Of a stretch of 64,000 nt of DNA, positions 16,562 to 24,940 are shown one piece after another. This DNA is from Candidatus Rhodoferax mariagerensis. Its GTDB lineage: Bacteria; Pseudomonadota; Gammaproteobacteria; Burkholderiales; Burkholderiaceae_C. Position 1 is the stretch's first letter. Each line of letters begins with the position of its first letter. The stretch is taken from assembly GCA_016719055.1 (NCBI GenBank), contig JADKAW010000001.1, positions 1 to 64,000 of the forward strand, given 5' to 3'. The notes beneath the pieces are model-generated. The model worked only from the letters and a program-made list of their open reading frames with translations, did no database searches and had not been told where the DNA came from. A program made the position numbers and the translations under genes.

Positions 16562-18118
16562 TTATTTCACCCGGCCCCACTCGGCCTCATAGGTGGTAAC
16601 CAGCACCTGGTTCGACAGGCGGTTGACCTCGGTGGGCACACGTGCCATATCAAGCGGAAAATCAAACAATGCCGCCAGGTTTTGTGCGTCAAGAAACCGC
16701 AAGCCTTCAGGCAGTTTGGTGGGCCGGCGATAGGGCCGGTGGCTGGCAATCACAAAGCCCCATTCGCCAAAGCTGGGCACATGGGCATGGTACGGTGTGG
16801 TAGTTAACCCCACCGACTCGAGGGTGCCAACCACGGTCCAGAAGCTTCGGCGTGCCACCAGTGGCGAGGTGGTCTGAATCACGGCATATCCACTGGCCGC
16901 CAGGTGCCGGTTCAGCAGGGCGTCAAACGACTGGGTGTAGAGCTTGCCAATGTTGAAATTGGTCGGGTCGGGAAAATCGACCACGATCACGTCAAAGACC
17001 TCGGTCGTACTCTCCAGCCAGCTGAAGGCATCGGCATTGATGATCTTGACCTTGGGCGACTTGAGCGCATCGGCATTCAGTTGGGTCAGCACGGGTTGTG
17101 TGGAAAACAGCTCGGTCATGGCCGGGTCCAGCTCGACCAGGGTGACGCTTTCAACGCCCGGGTATTTCAGCACCTCGCGCACCGCCATGCCGTCGCCACC
17201 GCCGAGCACCGCTACCTTACGTGGTGCGCCGCCTGGCGCATAAGCCGCCATGACCGGATGCACCAGCGCCTCGTGATAACGGTATTCGTCGCGCTGGGAA
17301 AACTGCAAGTTGCCGTTCAAAAACAGGCGATAACCCGCGCGCCCCTCGCCCGGGCCGTGGGTGAGCACAATCCGCTGGTAGGGCGTGGTGCGGGTGAGCA
17401 CCACGCGGTCCTGGTACAACTTGTCTTCGGCCCAGGTGGTGATGTGCTCGGCCCCGGCCATGCCTGCGCCAAGCGTGCCCAGCGTCAACACACAGGCTGT
17501 GGCATGCGCTGAAAACTGGCGCAGTTCATGGCGAAACAGCCACAGCGCCCACAGCGCCACTGCCGCATTCATCAGGCCAAACAGCAGCCCGGTGCGTATC
17601 AGGCCAAGCTGGGGCACCAGTACCAGCGGAAACGCCAGCGACACCACCAGCGCGCCCAGGTAGTCAAACGTCAGCACCTGCGACACTAGGTCTTTTAACG
17701 CCACGTTGCGCTTCAGAATACGCATCACCAGCGGAATCTCCAGCCCGACCAGCGTGCCCACCAGCAGCACGAGACCATAAAGCAAGGGTCTGAAAACTCC
17801 AGGCAAGGCTGCATTTGCTACAAATAATAGAGCTGGCAAAGCACCCCCAATAAGGGCTACAAGCAGTTCTATCCGCAAAAAGTGGGCTGGCAACTGGCGC
17901 TCGAAAAAGCGTGACAAATACGAGCCCACGCCCATGGCAAACAGGTAGGTACCAATGATCGTGGAAAACTGCAACACCGAGTCGCCCAACACATACGACG
18001 CCAGCGCTCCGGCGGCCAGTTCGTACACCAGCCCGCAAGCGGCCACCACAAACACCGAGGCCAGCAGCGCAACTTCAAGCGGGCGGGGCGCGTGGCTGGG
18101 TTCGGGTGTCGCGTTCAT
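16562..18118 (-). CDS. Membrane-bound spermidine-synthase-like protein
   Basis: The first about 220 residues contain six to seven transmembrane helices (from VALLASVFVVAACGLVYELA). A class-I methyltransferase-fold spermidine synthase domain follows: NLQFSQRDEYRYHEALVHP, VAVLGGGDGMAVREVLKYP (nucleotide loop), VTLVELDPAMTELF, INADAFSWL and DVIVVDFPDPTNFNIGKLY, which keeps the catalytic Asp. Such fusions are widespread and their polyamine substrate is unproven. The ATG at 18118 (MNATPEPSHAP) is chosen over an upstream frame extension. One copy of the dispersed repeat (17818-17873) is read in frame as part of a transmembrane helix. Confidence 0.85.
   Translation of the reverse strand: MNATPEPSHAPRPLEVALLASVFVVAACGLVYELAAGALASYVLGDSVLQFSTIIGTYLFAMGVGSYLSRFFERQLPAHFLRIELLVALIGGALPALLFVANAALPGVFRPLLYGLVLLVGTLVGLEIPLVMRILKRNVALKDLVSQVLTFDYLGALVVSLAFPLVLVPQLGLIRTGLLFGLMNAAVALWALWLFRHELRQFSAHATACVLTLGTLGAGMAGAEHITTWAEDKLYQDRVVLTRTTPYQRIVLTHGPGEGRAGYRLFLNGNLQFSQRDEYRYHEALVHPVMAAYAPGGAPRKVAVLGGGDGMAVREVLKYPGVESVTLVELDPAMTELFSTQPVLTQLNADALKSPKVKIINADAFSWLESTTEVFDVIVVDFPDPTNFNIGKLYTQSFDALLNRHLAASGYAVIQTTSPLVARRSFWTVVGTLESVGLTTTPYHAHVPSFGEWGFVIASHRPYRRPTKLPEGLRFLDAQNLAALFDFPLDMARVPTEVNRLSNQVLVTTYEAEWGRVK
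17818..17873 (+). repeat. Dispersed AT-rich repeat inside the spermidine-synthase-like gene
   Basis: The text ATAGAGCTGGCAAAGCACC then CCAATAAGGGCTACAAGCAG follows the family order. On the minus strand it encodes ELLVALIGGALPALLFVA, so the gene stays open. Confidence 0.5.
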
Positions 18119-18219
18119 CGTTGGCAGGGAGTGATTGGGGTGAGCTTTTTGTCTATTGTGAGGCTGGATTGTTGATGCATGAATGCCACAAGTCTTGCGC
18201 ACAGGTGAAAATAGGCGGC

Positions 18220-18996
18220 ATGACACACGACCTATTTCGCTTGGACGCTTACCAGACCGAATGCACCGCCACGGTGACTGCCATCACGCCCCAGGGCATC
18301 GTGCTCGACCGCACCGTGTTTTACCCGCTGGGTGGCGGACAGGCGGGTGACAGCGGCGTGCTGCTGCTGGCCGATGGCAGCCAGATCACCATTGTGGACG
18401 CCCGCAAGGGCAAGGCCGACGACGGCAGCTTTAATGGTGAAATAGCTCACCAGCCCATATCGGAAGTGCTCAACATGCTATTAACTTCAGAGCATGCAGG
18501 CGCGTCAGTGCTGTGCGTAGGAGATGCTGTCACCGCTCGCATTGACTGGGTGCGGCGCCTGCGCATGATGCGTTTTCACACCTGCAGCCACCTGCTGTGC
18601 CATATCGTGCCGCAGCTGGTCAATGGCTGCTCAATCACCCCGGACTACGCGCGACTGGACTTCAACATGACCGAAGCGCTGGACAAAGAAGCCCTGACCG
18701 CTGCCATTGCCGAACTGGTAGCCGCCGCGCACCCGGTGGTAGTGGGCACCATCACCGATGCCGAGCTGGATGCCAATCCGGCGCTGGTCAAAAGCATGTC
18801 GGTGCAGCCGCCGCGCGGCAGCGGGCAGATCCGCACCATCCAAATTGGCACCAGCACCCTGATTGACCTGCAGCCGTGCGGCGGCACGCACGTGGCCAAT
18901 ACCTCCGAGATTGGGCAGGTCATCGTGACCAAGATCGAGAAAAAGTCGGCCATGACGCGCCGCGTGGTGCTGGGTTTTGTCCCTGGCACCGCATGA
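18220..18996 (+). CDS. Alanyl-tRNA editing protein (AlaX type)
   Basis: A free-standing homologue of the AlaRS editing domain that hydrolyses mischarged Ser- or Gly-tRNA(Ala). Markers are VFYPLGGGQAGDSG, the zinc ligands in RFHTCSHLLCH and LQPCGGTHVANTSEIGQV. ATG at 18220 follows AAATAGGCGG; upstream start codons give no conserved residues. Residues about 73-90 (IAHQPISEVLNMLLTSEH) come from a dispersed repeat copy read in frame, an insertion before VGDAVTARIDWVRR that ordinary AlaX proteins lack. It overlaps the next gene by 4 bp (ATGA). Confidence 0.88.
   Translation: MTHDLFRLDAYQTECTATVTAITPQGIVLDRTVFYPLGGGQAGDSGVLLLADGSQITIVDARKGKADDGSFNGEIAHQPISEVLNMLLTSEHAGASVLCVGDAVTARIDWVRRLRMMRFHTCSHLLCHIVPQLVNGCSITPDYARLDFNMTEALDKEALTAAIAELVAAAHPVVVGTITDAELDANPALVKSMSVQPPRGSGQIRTIQIGTSTLIDLQPCGGTHVANTSEIGQVIVTKIEKKSAMTRRVVLGFVPGTA
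18438..18488 (-). repeat. Dispersed AT-rich repeat inside alaX, in frame
   Basis: The minus strand reads TTAATAGCATGTTGAGCACT and then TATGGGCTGGTGAGCTATTT, closely parallel to the intergenic copy at 43505. It adds about 17 residues to AlaX without a stop. Confidence 0.65.
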
Positions 18997-19310
18997 GCCG
19001 CGGCCAGGTCAGAAACATCACCGGCGACAGCTTCTTTGCCTGGGACGGTGATGTGCTGGTGGTCAACATCCTGGGCAAGCCCAGCGCCAGCAAAGACGCC
19101 ATTGGCAAACCCAAGGGTACCCAGCTCAAGGTCAGCGTCACCGCCGCGCCGCACAACGGCAAAGCAACGGACCACATGCTGCGTTTTCTGGCCCCGCTGT
19201 TTGGTGTGAGTGTGTCGGCCATTGAGGTGGTATTTGGCCAGGAAAACGTCAACAAGCAGTTGCGCATCAAGGCACCGACCCGTTTGCCTTCCGTGTTTAC
19301 CCTTGGTTAA
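18993..19310 (+). CDS. DUF167 (YggU) family protein
   Basis: A 105-residue protein with the DUF167 pattern: FFAWDGDVLVVNILGKPSAS, PKGTQLKVSVTAAPHNGKAT, FLAPLFGVSVSAIEVVFGQ. Family members are small alpha/beta proteins of unknown role. It starts in the ATGA overlapping the alaX stop, so the pair is translationally coupled. It is convergent with hrcA. Confidence 0.85.
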   Translation: MSRGQVRNITGDSFFAWDGDVLVVNILGKPSASKDAIGKPKGTQLKVSVTAAPHNGKATDHMLRFLAPLFGVSVSAIEVVFGQENVNKQLRIKAPTRLPSVFTLG

Positions 19311-19385
19311 ATACAGCCGTTGCCGCATAGCCATTTCGGTAAAGCAATCGGCGATGATAGGCTGCGCGCGACCGCGCGTCGTTCG

Positions 19386-20390
19386 CTACTTGTGATGGCT
19401 TAACGCGTTGCTCACCAATTTGGAAGTGATGTCCACGATTTGAATCATTCGGTCATAGGCCATGCGCGTCGGCCCGATGACCCCCAGCGTGCCGACCACC
19501 AGGCCATCCACCTCGTAAGGTGCGCTGACAATCGACAAGTCTTCGAATGGCACCACCTGGCTTTCTCCGCCGATGAATATTCGCACCCCGTCGGCCTGGC
19601 CCGTCACATCGAGCAGGCGAATGAGTTGGGCCTTTTGTTCAAACAATTCAAAAGCCCGGCGCAGGTGACCCATGTCGTGTGAGAAATCACTGACCGAGAG
19701 CAAGTTTCGCTCGCCTGAAATAATCACTTCATCCTGGGTCTCGCTCAATACCTCTGTGTTGGCCGTAACCGCCGCATTCATCAGGCTGGCAATTTCCATT
19801 CGCAGAGAATCCACCTCACCCTTGAGGCGCTCGCGTACTTGTTCAATGGCCAAACCAACATAATTGGCGTTCAGATAATTGGCCGCTTCCAGCAACAGCG
19901 CCTGGGTGTAATCAACCTCTGTGAAGATCACACGGTTTTGCACATCGCCCTCAGGCGACACAATGATCACCAGCAGCCGCCGGTCAGACAGGCGCAAAAA
20001 TTCGATATGCCGAAAAACCGAGCTGCGGCGAGGTGCCACCACCACGCCAACAAACTGCGACAGGCTTGACAGCAGGTTGGCCGCATTCGAGATCACCTTT
20101 TGGGGCTGATCAGCCAACAGTCGCTGTGGCCCCAAGTGGCCGCGCTGAACGGTCAACATGGTGTCTACAAACAATCGGTAACCACGCGCGGTGGGAATGC
20201 GCCCGGCCGAGGTGTGGGGGCTGACGATCAGGCCCAGTTCCTCCAGATCCGACATGACATTGCGTATAGTGGCGGGTGACAACTCAAGCCCGGAGGCCTT
20301 GGACAACGTGCGTGAGCCCACCGGCTGGCCGTCAGCAATGTAACGCTCGACCAGCGCTTTGAGCAACAACTTGGCACGATCATCAAGCAT
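19386..20390 (-). CDS. hrcA: Heat-inducible transcription repressor HrcA
   Basis: HrcA (334 residues) represses chaperone operons by binding CIRCE and is held active by GroEL. The winged helix is at the N-terminus (MLDDRAKLLLKALVERYIAD, GSRTLSKASGLELSPATIRN, VMSDLEELGLIVSPHTSAGR, IPTARGYRLFVDTML). Later blocks include FLRLSDRRLLVIIVSPEGDV and VIGPTRMAYDRMIQIVDITS. It is divergent from nadK with 28 bp between starts. I found no CIRCE repeat in this gap, so self-regulation is not evident. Confidence 0.95.
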   Translation of the reverse strand: MLDDRAKLLLKALVERYIADGQPVGSRTLSKASGLELSPATIRNVMSDLEELGLIVSPHTSAGRIPTARGYRLFVDTMLTVQRGHLGPQRLLADQPQKVISNAANLLSSLSQFVGVVVAPRRSSVFRHIEFLRLSDRRLLVIIVSPEGDVQNRVIFTEVDYTQALLLEAANYLNANYVGLAIEQVRERLKGEVDSLRMEIASLMNAAVTANTEVLSETQDEVIISGERNLLSVSDFSHDMGHLRRAFELFEQKAQLIRLLDVTGQADGVRIFIGGESQVVPFEDLSIVSAPYEVDGLVVGTLGVIGPTRMAYDRMIQIVDITSKLVSNALSHHK

Positions 20391-20418
20391 GCTTTCATTT
20401 TAGTGATGTAATTTGGAA

Positions 20419-21321
20419 ATGAATCCAAAATTCCAGTTGGTCGCGTTGATTGGCAAGTACCACACTCAGGCGTCGGCATCGTCGATTGCCAACTCGCGCA
20501 GTGCCGTCGAAGCCGTGGCGCATTTTTTGCACGATCAGGGTTGTGAAGTGGTATTGGAACATGACACTGCGCTCAACATTGGTTTGCCAGGCTACCAGCA
20601 ATTGACGGTTGAGCAGATTGGCGAACAATGTGATCTGGGCTTGGTGGTGGGGGGTGATGGCACCATGCTGGGCATTGGCCGGAAGTTGGCGGCTTATGGC
20701 GTGCCATTGATTGGCATCAATCAGGGGCGCCTGGGCTTCATCACTGACATTCCTTATGGCGGCTTCGCCTCAAGCCTGGGCAAAATGCTCCAGGGCGAGT
20801 ATGTGGAAGACCACCGCAGCCTGATGAATGCCTGTGTGATGCGAGACGGCCGCTGCGTCTTCAAAGCCATGGCCATGAACGATGTCGTGGTCAACCGGGG
20901 CGCGACGGCTGGTATGGTGGAGCTCAGGGTTGAAGTGGATGGCCACTTTGTTGCCAATCAGCGGGCCGATGGCCTGATCATTGCCACACCGACTGGCTCA
21001 ACGGCTTATTCCCTGTCCACCGGTGGCCCCTTGCTCCACCCTTCTATTCCGGGATGGGTGATGGTGCCCATTGCCCCACATAATTTGTCAAATCGACCTA
21101 TAGTCCTTGCCAACACTTCGCACATAGCTATAGAAATAGTAGCAGGACGCGATGTCAGCGCCAGTTTTGACATGCAGTCGCTGGCATCGCTGATGCACGG
21201 TGACCGGATTGAAGTGACACGGGCCAACCAACATGTGCGGTTTTTACATCCGCGAGGCTGGTCCTACTACGACACACTGCGCGAAAAACTTCACTGGAAC
21301 AAAGGAGTGGCCACACCGTGA
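20419..21321 (+). CDS. nadK: NAD kinase
   Basis: Phosphorylates NAD to NADP. The family motif is LGLVVGGDGTMLGIGRKLA, followed by GINQGRLGFITDI, NDVVVNRGATAGMVELRVEV and IIATPTGSTAYSLSTGGPLL. The length (300) is normal. ATG at 20419 is preferred over the TTG two codons earlier. The gene overlaps recN by 4 bp (GTGA), the usual hrcA-nadK-recN layout in beta-proteobacteria. A stretch at 21086-21142 resembles the dispersed repeat but encodes conserved-looking residues (NLSNRPIVLANTSHIAIEIV). Confidence 0.95.
   Translation: MNPKFQLVALIGKYHTQASASSIANSRSAVEAVAHFLHDQGCEVVLEHDTALNIGLPGYQQLTVEQIGEQCDLGLVVGGDGTMLGIGRKLAAYGVPLIGINQGRLGFITDIPYGGFASSLGKMLQGEYVEDHRSLMNACVMRDGRCVFKAMAMNDVVVNRGATAGMVELRVEVDGHFVANQRADGLIIATPTGSTAYSLSTGGPLLHPSIPGWVMVPIAPHNLSNRPIVLANTSHIAIEIVAGRDVSASFDMQSLASLMHGDRIEVTRANQHVRFLHPRGWSYYDTLREKLHWNKGVATP
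21086..21142 (-). repeat. Dispersed AT-rich repeat-like stretch inside nadK
   Basis: The minus strand reads CTACTATTTCTATAGCTATG, then GGCAAGGACTATAGGTCGAT, in family order. Because the protein aligns without an obvious insertion, the repeat may have overwritten rather than added sequence. Confidence 0.45.
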
Positions 21322-22970
21322 GCCTGAAACGCCTGGTGCTGCGTGACTTTGTCATTGTTAGCGAGCTTGACCTTGAACTCGGCGGCGGTTTTACTGTGCT
21401 GACCGGCGAAACCGGCGCTGGTAAATCGATTTTGATAGACGCCCTGCAGTTGGTGACCGGTGGGCGCGCCGACCCCACCATGGTTCGTGAAGGTGCCACT
21501 CGCACCGACGTCAGTGCAGAGTTTGAGTTGACGCCTGTGTTGTCAGCCTGGCTTGACACAGCAGGGTTCGAAACAGATGCGGGCCTGATGCTGCGCCGCA
21601 CCGTTGACTCGCAGAGCAAAAGCCGCGCCTGGATCAACGGCAGCCCGGCCACCGCAACACAGCTTCGCGCTGTGGGCGAGCAGCTTATGGACATCCACGG
21701 CCAGCACGCCTGGCAAAGCCTGACGCGCCCGGATGCTGTGCGGGGCCTGCTGGATGCCTATGCCAAAGTGACAACCACCCAGGTGGGCGCACTCTGGCAA
21801 CAATGGCGCGCCGCTCAGGAGCGGCTGGCGCAAGCCAGTGCCGCCCAAGACTCCTTGTTGCAAGAGCGTGAACGGCTCACCTGGCAGATCGGTGAACTCG
21901 ACAAACTCGCGCCTCTAGCTGACGAATGGCCAGACCTGAATGCGGCGCACACCCGCCTGTCACACGCCCAAGCGCTTCTTGATGCCGCGCAGGCCGCCTT
22001 GTCCCTGCTGGATGAAGACGATGGCAACGCCACGGGTCGGGTCGGTAGCGCGCTTGATTTACTACAAAAACAAGAGCGAATAGAGCCCGTATTTAAAGGG
22101 CTAGCAGAGGTTTTGGCATCAAGTCTTGCGCAACTGGCGGACACCGCCCACACCTTGCGTACGTACTTGCGAAAAACCGAGCTTGACCCCAAAAACCTTG
22201 AATCGCTGGATGAACGCATGGCGCTGTGGGTGTCGCTGGCACGCCGTTACAAACGTGCCCCCGAAGACTTGCCCCAATTGCTGAGCCACTGGCAAGGCGA
22301 ACTGCAAGCCCTGAATGCTGCTGCTGATTTGCAAGTACTGGAACAGTTGCAGACAACAGCCTGGCAGGCCTATTTAAAAGCTGCGACGTTGCTGACCCAA
22401 GCACGCAGTGCGTCTGCCGTGGCCTTGTCCCGCACCATCACCATGGCCATGCAAGGGCTGGGAATGCAAGGCGGCCGGTTTGAAGTTCAACTCCAGCCTT
22501 CAGCGCAACCCTTGCAAAGCGGCTTGGACGATGTCAGCTTTTTGGTGGCCGGCCACACTGGCAGCACGCCGCGCCCGGTCAACAAGGTTGCCTCTGGAGG
22601 TGAGTTATCGCGTATCGCGCTGGCAATTGCGGTCACTACCAGCCAGCTTGGCACCGCGCAAACGCTGATTTTTGACGAAGTGGATGCTGGCGTTGGTGGT
22701 GCGGTGGCTGAGACTGTTGGCAAATTGATGCGACAGCTCGGGGTTGATCGTCAGGTACTTGCCGTAACCCATTTACCGCAGGTGGCGGCGTGCGCTGATC
22801 AGCATCTGGTGGTCAGCAAACAGCAGTCTGGCTGCGCCACCACCAGCTCGGTCGCAGCTGTTTTGGCCGATCACCGCGTGGCTGAACTGGCACGCATGCT
22901 GGGTGGCGAACGCATACTGACCAGCACCCTGGCGCACGCGCGTGACATGCTGCAAAACCATGAGTCCTGA
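21318..22970 (+). CDS. recN: DNA repair protein RecN
   Basis: An SMC-like ATPase of double-strand-break repair (550 residues). Walker A is VLTGETGAGKSILIDALQLV; the GQHAWQSL hinge-proximal block follows. Two coiled-coil arms occupy about 150-370. The ABC signature is KVASGGELSRIALAIAVTTS with Walker B TLIFDEVDAGVGGAVAETVG and H-loop VTHLPQVAACADQHLVV. The GTG start overlaps the nadK stop. In the coiled coil, 22055-22115 has an AT-rich stretch resembling the dispersed repeat. LexA control is usual for recN, but no LexA box is visible because the gene lacks its own promoter gap here. Confidence 0.95.
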   Translation: MSLKRLVLRDFVIVSELDLELGGGFTVLTGETGAGKSILIDALQLVTGGRADPTMVREGATRTDVSAEFELTPVLSAWLDTAGFETDAGLMLRRTVDSQSKSRAWINGSPATATQLRAVGEQLMDIHGQHAWQSLTRPDAVRGLLDAYAKVTTTQVGALWQQWRAAQERLAQASAAQDSLLQERERLTWQIGELDKLAPLADEWPDLNAAHTRLSHAQALLDAAQAALSLLDEDDGNATGRVGSALDLLQKQERIEPVFKGLAEVLASSLAQLADTAHTLRTYLRKTELDPKNLESLDERMALWVSLARRYKRAPEDLPQLLSHWQGELQALNAAADLQVLEQLQTTAWQAYLKAATLLTQARSASAVALSRTITMAMQGLGMQGGRFEVQLQPSAQPLQSGLDDVSFLVAGHTGSTPRPVNKVASGGELSRIALAIAVTTSQLGTAQTLIFDEVDAGVGGAVAETVGKLMRQLGVDRQVLAVTHLPQVAACADQHLVVSKQQSGCATTSSVAAVLADHRVAELARMLGGERILTSTLAHARDMLQNHES

Positions 22971-23871
22971 TATGCCGCCCTCCAGATCCAATTTTCAAAT
23001 CGTCCTGATTACCGGAATGTCAGGCTCTGGCAAGTCTGTGGCACTGCATGCCCTGGAAGACCTGGGTTTTTATTGTGTTGACAACCTGCCGCCAGAACTG
23101 CTCATGCCCCTGGTGGAGCTGGAGCGCGCCAACCATGTTAAACGCTTGGCGATTGCCATGGACGTGCGCAGTGCCCGCTCCCTGCCCTTGGTGCCAGCGC
23201 AGCTGATGCAGCTCAAGGCGCAGAACATCCAGGTAGATTCCATTTTTTTGGACGCCACCACCGACACCTTGATGCGCCGCTTTTCTGAAACCCGCAGGCG
23301 CCACCCGCTGTCGCAAGTGGGCCTGCTTGAAAATGTTCATGACCAGCGGCACGCATTGGCCGAGGCCATAGAGCTGGAGCGAGAGCTACTCAGTGACCTG
23401 CGCGGGCAAGCGCATGTGATTGATTCAAGCATCATTCGCCCAACGCAGTTACAAAGTTATGTCAAATCGTTCATTGAGGCCCCTGCGGAGCAACTGACGC
23501 TGGTGTTCGAGTCATTTGCTTTCAAACGGGGTATTCCCAGCGACGCAGACTTTGTGTTTGATGTGCGCATGCTGCCCAATCCACATTACGAACCGGCACT
23601 GAGAGCCTTGACGGGCATGGACGCACCTGTCATTGAGTTTCTGAAGCAAGAGCCCGAAGTTGACCGCATGTTGGTGCATATCCGAAGTTTTCTGGACAGT
23701 TGGCTCGAGGCCCTTTGCAGTAACCACCGAAGTTATGTCACCGTGGCCATTGGCTGCACCGGTGGACAACACCGCTCTGTGTATTTGGTCGAGCAACTCG
23801 CGGCCGTGTTTGAAACACGCTGGGTCACGCTAAAGCGACACCGCGAAATGGATGCCCGGGCACTTCAGTGA
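22960..23871 (+). CDS. rapZ: RNase adapter protein RapZ
   Basis: A nucleotide-binding protein that in Enterobacteria targets GlmZ for RNase E cleavage and so tunes glmS. Walker A is VLITGMSGSGKSVALHAL; later blocks are FYCVDNLPPELL, DVRSARSLP, FLDATTDTLMRRFSETRRRH and IGCTGGQHRSVYLVEQLA. ATG at 22960 overlaps the recN stop region; ATG at 22972 is an alternative. About 300 residues. Upstream recN and downstream convergent mutY fit the family neighbourhood in this order. Confidence 0.93.
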   Translation: MSPDMPPSRSNFQIVLITGMSGSGKSVALHALEDLGFYCVDNLPPELLMPLVELERANHVKRLAIAMDVRSARSLPLVPAQLMQLKAQNIQVDSIFLDATTDTLMRRFSETRRRHPLSQVGLLENVHDQRHALAEAIELERELLSDLRGQAHVIDSSIIRPTQLQSYVKSFIEAPAEQLTLVFESFAFKRGIPSDADFVFDVRMLPNPHYEPALRALTGMDAPVIEFLKQEPEVDRMLVHIRSFLDSWLEALCSNHRSYVTVAIGCTGGQHRSVYLVEQLAAVFETRWVTLKRHREMDARALQ

Positions 23872-23881
23872 CGAAACAACA

Positions 23882-24940
23882 TCACTGCGTCAGCAGTTTT
23901 TTGATCGGGGCCGGCATACCTAGCGGTGCCCACTGTGACCGATCAAACCACGCGCCGTCAGCATCAGGCCTGGTTTCACGGGTCATTTCCACACGCACCG
24001 GGTGCAAAAACAGGTCTTTGTGGGTTAGCACATGCTTGAAAGTTGGCACCGTTTGTATTTGTGAATGCAATTGGGCTGGCAAAGCAGCCTGCAAAGCAGC
24101 AGGCTCGTCAAACAGGGCGAAACAATACAGGCCAGCCCAAACACCCGGTGTTGGCCGTCGGCTGAGCCACAGCGCACCGTCGTCAGTGGTGGCCCACAAC
24201 AGCCAGATGGACTGGCTGCTGCGTTTGAGTTTGCGCGTTTTGACCGGATAGTTTTCCGGACTGCCCTGGGCAAACGCCTGGCATTGCTCATGCAGGGGGC
24301 ATACCTCGCAGGCAGGCTTTTTGGTGGTGCAAACCGTGGCACCCAGATCCATGATGCCTTGGGTGTAATGCGGCATGTTGTTGCACAGATCATCTTCAGG
24401 CAACAAACGCGCCGCTTCGGTCCACAAGGACCGCTCATGGACAGACCTAGCCAGATCACCATCAAAACCCAGATAACGGGTCAGCACACGTTTCACATTG
24501 CCATCCAGAATGGCCACGCGCTCGCCAAAACACAGCGACGCGATGGCCGCAGCCGTTGAGCGGCCTATGCCCGGCAATGTTTGAAGCTGCGCCGACGTGT
24601 GGGGAAATCTGCCCCCATGCAAGCGCATCACGTCCTGGGCGCAACGATGCAAATTGCGGGCCCGGCTGTAGTAGCCCAGGCCAGCCCACAGGCTCAGCAC
24701 CTGATCTTGCGGTGCCTGGGCCAGTGCCACAACGTCTGGAAACTGCTGCATAAACCTTGAAAAATAGCCCAAAACTGTTGCCACCTGGGTTTGTTGCAAC
24801 ATGATTTCAGACAGCCAGACACGGTAGGGATCACGCGTGTGTTGCCATGGCAAATGGTGCCGGCCATGCTGACCCTGCCAATGCACCAGACGCTGCGCCA
24901 TTGAAGCGCCAGCGCCCGAATGCTCAGTGCACTTGCGCAT
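23882..24940 (-). CDS. mutY: Adenine DNA glycosylase MutY
   Basis: Removes A mispaired with 8-oxoG. The HhH-GPD core reads WLSEIMLQQTQVATVLGYF, LWAGLGYYSRARNLHRCAQ and LQTLPGIGRSTAAAIASLCF; the catalytic Asp is in MDLGATVCTTKKPACEVCPL, which also starts the Fe-S cluster cysteines (C-x6-C-x2-C-x5-C). A NUDIX-like C-terminal domain recognises 8-oxoG. The ATG at 24940 overlaps the dynamin-like gene's stop; ATG at 24901 (MAQRLVHWQGQ) is equally possible. It partners with mutM two genes away in the same repair pathway. Confidence 0.94.
   Translation of the reverse strand: MRKCTEHSGAGASMAQRLVHWQGQHGRHHLPWQHTRDPYRVWLSEIMLQQTQVATVLGYFSRFMQQFPDVVALAQAPQDQVLSLWAGLGYYSRARNLHRCAQDVMRLHGGRFPHTSAQLQTLPGIGRSTAAAIASLCFGERVAILDGNVKRVLTRYLGFDGDLARSVHERSLWTEAARLLPEDDLCNNMPHYTQGIMDLGATVCTTKKPACEVCPLHEQCQAFAQGSPENYPVKTRKLKRSSQSIWLLWATTDDGALWLSRRPTPGVWAGLYCFALFDEPAALQAALPAQLHSQIQTVPTFKHVLTHKDLFLHPVRVEMTRETRPDADGAWFDRSQWAPLGMPAPIKKLLTQ

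Noticed and set aside
20391..20418. Possible CIRCE element in the hrcA-nadK gap
   Set aside because: The gap is only 28 bp and lacks TTAGCACTC or its complement.
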